From: Beijerinckiaceae bacterium
GTDB taxonomy: Bacteria > Pseudomonadota > Alphaproteobacteria > Rhizobiales > Beijerinckiaceae
DNA length: 9,314 nt
Reading direction: 5' to 3'
Assembly: GCA_947380915.1 (NCBI GenBank)
Contig: CANCSY010000114.1
Span: 1-9,314 of the forward strand
Of the stretch, positions 1 through 6,522 are shown one piece after another; the stretch's first letter is position 1, and each line of letters opens with the position of its first letter. The notes beneath the pieces are model-generated. The model had not been told where the DNA came from, searched no databases, and saw only the letters and a list, made by a program, of their open reading frames with translations. Made by a program: the position numbers and the translations under genes.

Positions 1-473
1 AGTTCGGCGGAGTCGAGCATGAAGCCGGTGTTGTAGGGGTCCGACTTGAAGCGCACGTCGTCGAACACGAAGAACTCGGCCTCGGGGCCGACGAAGCAGG
101 TGTCGCCGATGCCGGTGGACTTCAGATAGGCTTCCGCCTTCTTGGCCATCGAGCGGGGATCGCGGCCATAGGGCTCGCCTGTCGAGGGCTCGAGAATGTC
201 GCAGGTGATGACCATGGTGGACGCCGCGAAGAAGGGGTCCATGCAGGCCGAGGTCGGGTCGGGCATGAGGATCATGTCGGACTCGTTGATCGCCTTCCAG
301 CCAGCGATGGAGGAGCCGTCGAACATGGTGCCTTCGGAGAACATGTCCTCGTCGACGAGGGACTGGTCGAAGGTCACATGCTGCCACTTGCCGCGGGGGT
401 CAGTGAAACGCAGATCGACATACTTGATATCGTTGTCCTTGATCGCCTTGAGGACGTCCTTGGCGGTCTTCAT
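1..473 (-). CDS. glnA: Glutamine synthetase type I, N-terminal part (cut by window edge)
   Basis: Makes glutamine from glutamate, ammonia and ATP in the cytoplasm; it is the main ammonia-assimilating enzyme and works as a dodecamer. Only the first 157 codons are in the window; the gene continues past position 1. The start is the ATG at 471-473, preceded by a good Shine-Dalgarno (GAAGAGAGG). The fragment reads as the beta-grasp N-terminal domain of GS-I: GKWQHVTF near residues 28-35, FDGSS at 51-55 (with the conserved Asp of the active-site loop) and GPEAEFFVFD at 129-138, which holds the two metal-ligand glutamates E131 and E133. The adenylylation tyrosine would lie outside the window. It sits 62 bases downstream of glnB on the same strand, the usual glnBA operon of alphaproteobacteria, so it is probably co-transcribed with the PII gene. 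No frameshift was seen. Confidence 0.97.
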   Translation of the reverse strand, partial: MKTAKDVLKAIKDNDIKYVDLRFTDPRGKWQHVTFDQSLVDEDMFSEGTMFDGSSIAGWKAINESDMILMPDPTSACMDPFFAASTMVITCDILEPSTGEPYGRDPRSMAKKAEAYLKSTGIGDTCFVGPEAEFFVFDDVRFKSDPYNTGFMLDSAE

Positions 474-535
474 GTCAGAGCCTCTCTTCAGTCGGTTTTG
501 TGTTGAGCGGTGGGGGTAGCGTCAGGTCCGGTGCG

Positions 536-1155
<620 letters not shown>

Positions 1156-1182
1156 AAATCGTTTGTCGAAGGGCGGCCCGCT

Positions 1183-1566
1183 TCAGACGGTCTCGAAGAT
1201 GCTCGCGGGGGCGCGAGCGGGCGCGGGCGCCTGCTCCACCATCTGGACCACGACCGCAGAAACCCCGCTGTTGAGTTGCTGGATCGAGATTTCCTTGCCA
1301 TTGGCGAAGCGAAGTCCATCGCGATAGGCGCCGTGATCGAGGCGCATGAAGGTGACTTCCTCGCAGGCCTTGATCCGCAGGCTGCCCTGCAGATGCAGCG
1401 GGATATTTTCAAGCCGCAGCCTCGAACCATACTGGACGCAGACCGCCGCGCCGCAATCTGTCGGCGAAGCAAGGCCGATGCTCCCCGAGGGGAAGCGCAC
1501 GGTTTCATAGGGTTCGGATTCGCGGGCCGGGCGTGACCCGTACATTTCCAGTGAATAATCGCACAT
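1183..1566 (-). CDS. Conserved hypothetical protein, MCDYSL family (127 aa)
   Basis: Function unknown. The protein begins MCDYSLEMYG, and to my recollection similar small proteins with this opening are found in alphaproteobacterial genomes, so it is likely a real gene. There is no signal peptide or membrane segment, so it is probably cytoplasmic. Visible traits are four cysteines (C2, C38, C43, C68), a central stretch predicted to be mostly beta strand (ETVRFPSGSIGLASP near 21-35, then LRLENIPLHLQGSLRIK near 50-66) and an Ala/Pro-rich tail (EQAPAPARAPAS, 111-122). The start is ATG at 1564-1566 with a GGAG about 10 bases upstream. It stands alone: a terminator separates it from the sulfurtransferase gene upstream, and more than 300 bases separate it from glnB. 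The Cys content may hint at metal or redox chemistry, but no known motif is present. Confidence 0.8.
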   Translation of the reverse strand: MCDYSLEMYGSRPARESEPYETVRFPSGSIGLASPTDCGAAVCVQYGSRLRLENIPLHLQGSLRIKACEEVTFMRLDHGAYRDGLRFANGKEISIQQLNSGVSAVVVQMVEQAPAPARAPASIFETV

Positions 1567-1580
1567 CGCTTTTGCTCCGT

Positions 1581-1590
1581 GTCTCGAGAC
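1581..1590. repeat. 10-base palindrome GTCTCGAGAC before the MCDYSL gene
   Basis: A perfect palindrome 14 bases upstream of the start codon, just before the GGAG ribosome site. It lies in the likely 5' leader or promoter of this gene. It could be a small operator, or chance. Confidence 0.3.
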
Positions 1591-1649
1591 CCCAGCCCTT
1601 TGCTGCCTGGCCGCCTGTCTGACCGCCCCGCATGAGTCCAGAAACGAAG

Positions 1650-1676
1650 AAGGCCGGGCTGAGGTTGCCCGACCTT
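1650..1676 (-). terminator. Rho-independent terminator of the cysK-sseA unit
   Basis: On the minus strand AAGGTCGGGC and GCCCGGCCTT form a 10-base-pair stem with a 7-base loop. The single imperfect pair is G-U in minus-strand RNA but C-A in plus-strand RNA, which supports the minus direction. It is followed by CTTCGTTTC, a modest U-rich tail. It lies 35 bases after the sulfurtransferase stop codon. Confidence 0.75.
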
Positions 1677-1711
1677 GTCAGAGAATTGCGTTGGGGGATG
1701 CGACCTGCGGC

Positions 1712-2563
1712 TCAGTCGGTCGCGACCGGGAGATCGGAGCGTCCGCCCCATTCGGTCCATGACCCGTCATAGAGCCGCCCCAGGGGCTGGCCAAGCCGGG
1801 CCAGCGCGAGCGTGATGACCGCCGCCGAGACGCCGGATCCGCAGGTGGTGATCACCGGCCTGTCGCCGCTGACCCCGGCGGCGGCCAGCGCCGCCTCGAG
1901 CGCCTGCGGGTCTTTCAGCCGCCCTGCCGCGATCAGGTCGGTCATGGGAAGGTTCAGCGCGCCGGGCATATGGCCGCAGGCCAGCCCGGGCCGAGGCTCT
2001 GGCGCCCGGCCGAAGAAGCGATCCGCCGAGCGCGCGTCAAGCACCTGGGCCGAGTCCGCAGCAAGGGCCGCGCGCACCTGCTCCACATCCGCCACGGCGG
2101 CGGCGTTGAAGCGGGGGACGAAGCTGCGCGCCATGGGCCGGGCCTCGCCACTATCGAGGGGGCGGGCCTCCGCCGTCCATTTCGGCAGGCCGCCATCGAG
2201 AATGGCGACCTTGTCATGGCCGAAGATGCGCAGCATCCACCACAGGCGCGGCGCCGAAAACAGGCCAGCGCCGTCATAGACCACCACCCGCCTGTCGTTG
2301 CTGACCCCCAGCACGCCCATGGCGCTGGCGAAATCGTCCGGAGAGGGCAGCATATGGGGCAGGGGGCTCTTGTGGTCGCTGACCGCATCCAGATCGAAAA
2401 AGGCGGCGCCGGGAATATGACCCGCCAGAAATTCGCGCCGCCCGTCCCGCCCGGTGGCGGGCATGTGCCAGGAGGCGTCGATCACCACGAGGTCGGTATC
2501 GGCCAGATGGGCCATGAGCCAGTCAGTGGACACGAGTAGTCCGAAATCATTACCTGAGCTCAT
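1712..2563 (-). CDS. sseA: 3-mercaptopyruvate sulfurtransferase (two-domain rhodanese)
   Basis: Moves sulfane sulfur from 3-mercaptopyruvate (or thiosulfate) to thiols or cyanide through a persulfide on the active-site cysteine, in the cytoplasm. The product of 283 residues equals the usual family length. Domain 1 (about 8-130) is the inactive rhodanese fold, with HIPGAAFFDLD and VVVYDG. Domain 2 (about 155-278) carries HMPGALNLP and the catalytic loop TTCGSGVSA with Cys241; CGSGVSA/CGSGVTA is characteristic of mercaptopyruvate sulfurtransferases rather than thiosulfate ones (CRxGxR). The C terminus DGSWTEWGGRSDLP is also typical. The ATG at 2561-2563 is preferred because AGGA lies 8 bases upstream; a TTG two codons earlier is too close to that site. 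It follows the cysteine-synthase-like gene after 18 bases, so the two are probably one operon of cysteine synthesis and sulfur transfer. Confidence 0.93.
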   Translation of the reverse strand: MSSGNDFGLLVSTDWLMAHLADTDLVVIDASWHMPATGRDGRREFLAGHIPGAAFFDLDAVSDHKSPLPHMLPSPDDFASAMGVLGVSNDRRVVVYDGAGLFSAPRLWWMLRIFGHDKVAILDGGLPKWTAEARPLDSGEARPMARSFVPRFNAAAVADVEQVRAALAADSAQVLDARSADRFFGRAPEPRPGLACGHMPGALNLPMTDLIAAGRLKDPQALEAALAAAGVSGDRPVITTCGSGVSAAVITLALARLGQPLGRLYDGSWTEWGGRSDLPVATD

Positions 2564-2581
2564 TGGCAAAGTCCTATGATT

Positions 2582-3613
2582 TCAAACGAAATCAGGCTTG
2601 ATCGTGGGTTTGCGCAAGAGCCAGCCTGGCGCAGGCAGGTTCTTCGACGCCAGAAACTCCGGATTATAGAGCTTGGAGGCGTAGCGGGCGCCTGAATCGC
2701 AAAGGATGGTCGCGATTGTGTGCCCCGGGCCTAACGCCTTGGCGAGGCGAATGGCGCCAGCCACATTCACCCCTGAGGAGCCGCCCAGCAGCATGCCCTC
2801 ATGTTCGGCGAGATCGAAGACGATGGGCAGCGCCTCTTCGTCGCTGATCTGGAAGGCCATGTCGATGGGGGCGTCCACCAGATTGGCGGTAACGCGGCCC
2901 TGTCCGATGCCCTCGGTGATCGAGGAGCCTTCAGCCTTGAGTTCGCCGCGCGAATACCAAGCGTAAAGCGCCGCCCCCATGGGGTCGGAGATGGCGATCT
3001 TGACGGCGGGGTTGCGCGCCTTGAGCGCCATGCCGACCCCCGCGAGGGTGCCGCCTGTGCCCACCGCGCAGGTGAAGCCGTCGATCTTGCCGCCGGTCTG
3101 GTCCCAGATTTCCGGGCCGGTGGTGGCCTCATGGCCCGCACGATTGGCCACATTATCAAACTGGTTCGCCCAGATGGCGCCCTCGGGGCATTCGCGCGCA
3201 AGCCGCTCGGCCAGGCGCCCCGAAAGCTTCACGTAATTGTTCGGATTGGAGTAAGGCACGGCCGGAACTTCGATCAGTTCGGCGCCCTGCATCCGCAGCA
3301 TGTCCTTCTTTTCCTGGGATTGGGTCTCCGGAATCACGATCACCGTGCGAAACCCCATGGCGTTGGCCACCAGCGCCAGACCAATGCCCGTATTGCCAGC
3401 CGTGCCCTCGACGATGATCCCGCCGGGCTTGAGCTGGCCGCTCGCGATGGCGTCCCGCACGATGGCGAGGGCGGCGCGGTCCTTCACGGAACCGCCGGGA
3501 TTCATGAACTCGGCCTTGCCCAGAATGGTGCAGCCGGTTTCCTCCGAAGCGCGGCGAAGCTTGATCATCGGGGTCTTGCCGATGGCCCCGATAACGTCAT
3601 TATAGTCGGACAT
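2582..3613 (-). CDS. cysK: Cysteine synthase family, PLP-dependent (TAGNTG subgroup)
   Basis: A fold-type II PLP enzyme expected to make cysteine from O-acetylserine and sulfide. The product is 343 residues. K44 in MNPGGSVKDRA is the Schiff-base lysine, TAGNTG at 71-76 binds substrate carboxylate, GTGGT at 185-189 is the phosphate-binding loop, and S307 in ILCDSGARY is placed to contact the pyridine nitrogen. Start: ATG at 3611-3613 with AAAGG 8 bases upstream; the frame is open upstream to 3706 but without family similarity. It differs from E. coli CysK by TAGNTG instead of TSGNTG, the PETQSQEKKDMLR block, an insert near 205-240 (YAWYSRGELKAEGSSITEGIG) and a longer C terminus. These features recall the cysteine-synthase-like group that includes fungal mitochondrial Mcy1-type proteins, so the exact sulfur donor or substrate is less certain than the family. 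It heads the unit with sseA. Confidence 0.9.
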   Translation of the reverse strand: MSDYNDVIGAIGKTPMIKLRRASEETGCTILGKAEFMNPGGSVKDRAALAIVRDAIASGQLKPGGIIVEGTAGNTGIGLALVANAMGFRTVIVIPETQSQEKKDMLRMQGAELIEVPAVPYSNPNNYVKLSGRLAERLARECPEGAIWANQFDNVANRAGHEATTGPEIWDQTGGKIDGFTCAVGTGGTLAGVGMALKARNPAVKIAISDPMGAALYAWYSRGELKAEGSSITEGIGQGRVTANLVDAPIDMAFQISDEEALPIVFDLAEHEGMLLGGSSGVNVAGAIRLAKALGPGHTIATILCDSGARYASKLYNPEFLASKNLPAPGWLLRKPTIKPDFV

Positions 3614-3639
3614 GATGCGCCTTTCGCAATTCCACACCT

Positions 3640-3668
3640 CAATTAGGGGGGAGGAGGCAAATCCGCAA
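3640..3668 (-). promoter_or_regulatory. Weak candidate vegetative promoter of cysK-sseA
   Basis: On the minus strand TTGCGG and TAATTG are separated by 17 bases, and the -10 lies 26 bases before the ATG. The match to TTGACA/TATAAT is only partial; spacing and position are the main support. Confidence 0.25.
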
Positions 3669-3700
3669 GACGCCGGTGTTTGCACGCCTCTGGCGTTTTT

Positions 3701-3710
3701 GAACATGTTC
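3701..3710. repeat. 10-base palindrome GAACATGTTC in the divergent promoter region
   Basis: A perfect palindrome located 13 bases upstream of the -35 element of the candidate ECF promoter and about 90 bases upstream of the cysK start. It is in the right place for a regulator acting on either gene. It does not match the alphaproteobacterial SOS box (GTTC-N7-GTTC). Confidence 0.35.
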
Positions 3711-3723
3711 GGGAATGATCCGG

Positions 3724-3752
3724 TGATCCGATCCCGAGATTCGTCCGTAACC
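3724..3752 (+). promoter_or_regulatory. RpoE/ECF11-type promoter of the chrR-like gene
   Basis: TGATCC at 3724-3729 is followed after 16 bases by CGTAAC at 3747-3752 counted from the G (CGTAA spans 3746-3750). The TAA begins 18 bases after the -35. This fits the RpoE consensus of Rhodobacter sphaeroides, a TGATCC -35 with a (CG)TAAG-like -10, as I remember it. Transcription would start near 3757-3760, giving a leader of about 35 bases. A second TGATCC (3716-3721) stands directly upstream as part of a tandem TGATCCGR repeat. It implies that this gene, and the dehydrogenase behind it, respond to an ECF sigma factor encoded elsewhere. Confidence 0.65.
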
Positions 3753-3791
3753 CGTCTGCCTTCGTCTCACCTGAGCCGCCAAGAGCGTTAA

Positions 3792-4457
3792 ATGCAAAAT
3801 GAATCCAATCTCGTAGACTATCAAGACCCGGTAAAACCACTCGACGCCCTTCTTGCGTCCTATTGTGTCGGCGCGCTTGACAAGCCGACCCACGCCCTTG
3901 TTGCGTCTCATCTTCTTTTGAGTGCGGCCAATCGTCGGTTCGTCGCGGCCCTTGAAAATCTCGCCGCGGGCGAGGTCGAGCGTCTCGCTCCCAGTCCCCT
4001 GAGTGATCGTGACGAGCGCCTTGCGGCCATATTCGCCAGCGCCGCTCCCCGGTCGATCCCCTCGCCATCTTCCATTCTGCCCGCGCCTCTGCTGCGGCTC
4101 GTGGGGTCTGACATCGCGGACATCAAGTGGCGCAAGAAGCTGCCGGGCGTGCGGGAATATCGCATCAGCGACAGCGAGCGGGGCGAGGCTTCGCTCCTTT
4201 GGATTGGCGCAGGGCGCAAGATTCCCTCCCATACCCATGACGGCTCCGAGGTCACCCTTGTGCTCACCGGCGCCTTCTCCGATTCCACCGGCCGCTACGG
4301 CCGGGGCGACATCGCCATAGCCGAGGCGGATCTCGATCACCGTCCCTTGACGGGCGAGGCGGATGATTGCCTGTGCTTTGCGGTGACCGACGCGCCCTTG
4401 CGTCTCACTGGCCCGGTCGGTCGGATTCTCGATCGTTTCTTCGGGCGTCCGCACTGA
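3792..4457 (+). CDS. ChrR-like cupin anti-sigma family protein with degenerate zinc motif
   Basis: Resembles ChrR, which holds the ECF sigma factor RpoE inactive until singlet oxygen or organic peroxides act. The product has 221 residues, the family size. The N-terminal anti-sigma-like domain is about 18-65 (LDALLASYCVGAL then LVASHLLLSAANRRF). The C-terminal cupin domain is about 105-215, ending CLCFAVTDAPLRLTGPVGR. Cupin metal ligands are all present: H147 and H149 in SHTHDGSE, E153, and H183, equivalent to H141/H143/E147/H177 of ChrR. In contrast the zinc motif HX3CX2C reads H40-LLL-S44-AA-N47, so both cysteines are lost, and no counterpart of the N-terminal His is seen. The start ATG has only a weak ribosome site (AAGAG). 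No sigma factor gene adjoins it, unlike rpoE-chrR pairs; a dehydrogenase follows after 33 bases. It may bind a sigma factor without zinc, or act only as a cupin sensor or enzyme. Confidence 0.85.
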   Translation: MQNESNLVDYQDPVKPLDALLASYCVGALDKPTHALVASHLLLSAANRRFVAALENLAAGEVERLAPSPLSDRDERLAAIFASAAPRSIPSPSSILPAPLLRLVGSDIADIKWRKKLPGVREYRISDSERGEASLLWIGAGRKIPSHTHDGSEVTLVLTGAFSDSTGRYGRGDIAIAEADLDHRPLTGEADDCLCFAVTDAPLRLTGPVGRILDRFFGRPH

Positions 4458-4490
4458 AGTCTCTGAAGCGGTTCCTCTCGGGAGCATCCC

Positions 4491-5273
4491 ATGCAGACGA
4501 CCCGCACCCAGCCCTCGGATGGGCTCGCCTGGATCACCGGGGCGAGTTCGGGAATTGGCCGCGCCGTCGCGCTTGAACTGGCGCGGCGGGGCTGGCGGGT
4601 GGCGGCCACGGCCCGCCGCGCTGACGAACTCGAGAAGCTTGCCGCCGAGGCCGCGGCGCAGGGACTGACGATCCTGCCATGTCCCGGTGACGTCACCGAC
4701 CGCGCTGGCCTGGCGCAGGTCCTGGCGGATATAGAGTCCAGAGGAACACCCATCGCCCTCGCCATGCTCAATGTGGGCACCTTCTTTCCCGATGATTCCG
4801 GGCAATGGGCGGGCGACGCCTTTCGCCAGACCTATGACGTCAATCTCTTCGGCACGCTGAACGCGCTGGAGCCCTTGCTGCCGCGCATGATCGGGCGGGG
4901 CAAGGGGCAGGTGGCTATTGTTTCGTCTGTGGCTGGTTATGTTGGCCTGCCACGGGCCGCCGCTTACGGCTCTTCGAAAGCGGCGCTCATCAACATGTGC
5001 GAATCCCTGCGCTTCGGGCTGGAGCCTCTGGGCGTGGGCGTGCAGGTGATCTGCCCGGGTTTCGTCCACACCCCGCTCACCGCGAAGAACGATTTTCCCA
5101 TGCCCTTCGTGATCGAGGCTGACGACGCTGCGCGGCGCATTTGCGACGGGTTGGCGTCCGAGCGTTTCGAAGTGGCCTTCCCCCGACGCATGGTCTGGCT
5201 GTTGAAGACCCTGCGCCTGCTGCCCTATTCCCTGTTCTTCAGGCTGGTTGGCAAGGGAACCGGGCGGGGCTAG
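4491..5273 (+). CDS. Short-chain dehydrogenase/reductase (SDR), likely lipid-related
   Basis: A classical SDR of 260 residues that should oxidise or reduce a hydroxyl/keto group with NAD(P)H. The nucleotide site TGASSGIG is at 16-23, with ARR at 41-43 suggesting NADP(H) preference. LNVG at 93-96 replaces the common NNAG, N118 is in VNLFG, and the catalytic set is S146, Y159 and K163 (YGSSK), followed by the CPGFVHTPL loop at 188-196. The tail (about 230-254, MVWLLKTLRLLPYSLFFRLV) is hydrophobic and basic and may sit on the membrane, fitting a lipid substrate. Start ATG with GGGAG 7 bases upstream, 33 bases after the ChrR-like gene, hence probably one operon under the ECF-type promoter. SDRs recur next to CFA-like, DUF1365 and FAD-oxidoreductase genes in pseudomonads and alphaproteobacteria. 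Substrate unknown. Its TAG stop overlaps the stop of the convergent CFA-like gene. Confidence 0.9.
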   Translation: MQTTRTQPSDGLAWITGASSGIGRAVALELARRGWRVAATARRADELEKLAAEAAAQGLTILPCPGDVTDRAGLAQVLADIESRGTPIALAMLNVGTFFPDDSGQWAGDAFRQTYDVNLFGTLNALEPLLPRMIGRGKGQVAIVSSVAGYVGLPRAAAYGSSKAALINMCESLRFGLEPLGVGVQVICPGFVHTPLTAKNDFPMPFVIEADDAARRICDGLASERFEVAFPRRMVWLLKTLRLLPYSLFFRLVGKGTGRG

Positions 5274-6508
5274 CTCCGCGCGAACACCATCTGCCGCACA
5301 TCAATGGTCCCCGCGCGGAAGCCCGCCTCGCAATAGGCGAGGTAATATTCCCACAGGCGCCGGAAACGCTCGTCGAAACCCAGTGGCGTCAGCGTCGGCC
5401 AGGCCGCGCGGAACCGCTCGCGCCAATGCACCAGCGTCAGCGCATAATCCCGCCCGAAGATCCGTTCGTTATGCAGCGACAGCCCCACCTTGGCGCCGAG
5501 ATCGCGCATGATCGCGCCCGTGGGCAGCATGCCGCCGGGGAAGACATAGCGGCGGATGAAGTCCAGTTCGCGCCGGTAGCGGTCGAACAGGCTCTCCTCG
5601 ATGGTGATGACCTGAATGCCTGCGAAACCGCCGGGCTTCAGCCGCTCGCGCACCTGCTGGAAATAGGTGGGCCAGAATTCCTCGCCCACCGCCTCGAACA
5701 TTTCGATGGAGGCGATGCGGTCATAGGCGCCCTTTTCGTCGCGGTAGTCCTGCAGCTTGAGGTCGACCTTCTCGTTGAGGCCGGCCTCGAAGATGCGCTT
5801 GCAGGCGAAATCATATTGCTCCTGGCTGATGGTCAGGCCCGTGACCTTGCAGCCGATCTCCCGCGCCGCATATTCGGCGAAACCGCCCCAGCCGCAGCCG
5901 ATCTCCAGCACATGATGGTCCGGGCCGATGGCCGTGCGCTCGGCGAGCGCCGCATATTTGCGCTGCTGCCCGGCGACGAGATCGCGGGATTCATCGAACA
6001 GCGCGGAGGAATAGGTCATGGAGCCGTCGAGCCAGGCGCTGTAGAAATTGTTGCCCAGATCATAGTGGGCGTGGATGTTGCGGCGCGATCCCGCCTTTGT
6101 GTTGCGGTTCATCCAATGGCGGGCCATTTGCAGCAGACGCACGAGGGGCTTGCCATCCATCAACCGCTCCAGGAAGGGCTGGTTGACGCAGAACAGTTCC
6201 AGAAAGGCGGTCAGATCAGGGCTTTCCCACTGGCCGCGCAGAAACGACTCCGCAATGCCGATTTCCCCTTGCGAGAGCGTGCTGGCGAAATCCAGATCCC
6301 GGATCACCATCATGGCGTGGGGACCGGGCTTGTCGCCGGTGATGCGATAGGCGCAGCCATCGGGCAGGCGCAATTCGAGCTGGCCCGCCTCGATATGGGT
6401 GGCGAGCTTCAGGGCTTGCCGAACGGAATAGGGGTAATGCGCGCTCAGCGTGGCTGCGTTGGCGCTGGTGAGTTCCATGACCGGAAAGGCGGCGTTATCG
6501 TCTGGCAT
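5270..6508 (-). CDS. CFA-synthase-like SAM-dependent fatty acyl phospholipid methyltransferase
   Basis: Adds a one-carbon unit from S-adenosylmethionine to the double bond of acyl chains in membrane phospholipids. The product is 412 residues, slightly longer than E. coli CFA synthase. It has HAHYDLGNNFYSAWLDG (146-162), the SAM loop LEIGCGWGG (201-209), LTISQEQ (225-231), SIEMFEAVG (267-275), FIRRYVFPGGMLP (317-329) and a C terminus with YYLAYCEAGFRAG. Compared with E. coli residues known to hold bicarbonate, E272 (E239), I301 (I268) and Y355 (Y317) are kept, but S168 replaces C139 and Q299 replaces H266. That pattern fits the subgroup found next to FAD-oxidoreductase genes, which includes methylating enzymes such as UfaM or BfaB, so a methyl-branched or furan-precursor product is as likely as a cyclopropane. 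Start ATG at 6506-6508, 14 bases after the DUF1365 stop, with AGGA 12 bases away; M11 is an alternative. Confidence 0.92.
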   Translation of the reverse strand: MPDDNAAFPVMELTSANAATLSAHYPYSVRQALKLATHIEAGQLELRLPDGCAYRITGDKPGPHAMMVIRDLDFASTLSQGEIGIAESFLRGQWESPDLTAFLELFCVNQPFLERLMDGKPLVRLLQMARHWMNRNTKAGSRRNIHAHYDLGNNFYSAWLDGSMTYSSALFDESRDLVAGQQRKYAALAERTAIGPDHHVLEIGCGWGGFAEYAAREIGCKVTGLTISQEQYDFACKRIFEAGLNEKVDLKLQDYRDEKGAYDRIASIEMFEAVGEEFWPTYFQQVRERLKPGGFAGIQVITIEESLFDRYRRELDFIRRYVFPGGMLPTGAIMRDLGAKVGLSLHNERIFGRDYALTLVHWRERFRAAWPTLTPLGFDERFRRLWEYYLAYCEAGFRAGTIDVRQMVFARS

Positions 6509-6522
6509 GGCGTGCGTCGATC

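Noticed and set aside
2801..3646. 281-codon plus-strand open frame opposite the cysteine synthase gene
   Set aside because: Antisense to a gene with intact PLP motifs; His/Gly-rich composition with no family match.
3701..3710. GAACATGTTC as an SOS (LexA) box
   Set aside because: Alphaproteobacterial LexA recognises GTTC-N7-GTTC direct repeats; the spacing and orientation here differ.
3639..5069. 476-codon open frame on the minus strand opposite the ChrR-like gene and SDR
   Set aside because: It crosses two well-supported plus-strand genes, shows no recognisable domain and has low-complexity, Arg/Gly-rich composition typical of an antisense frame.
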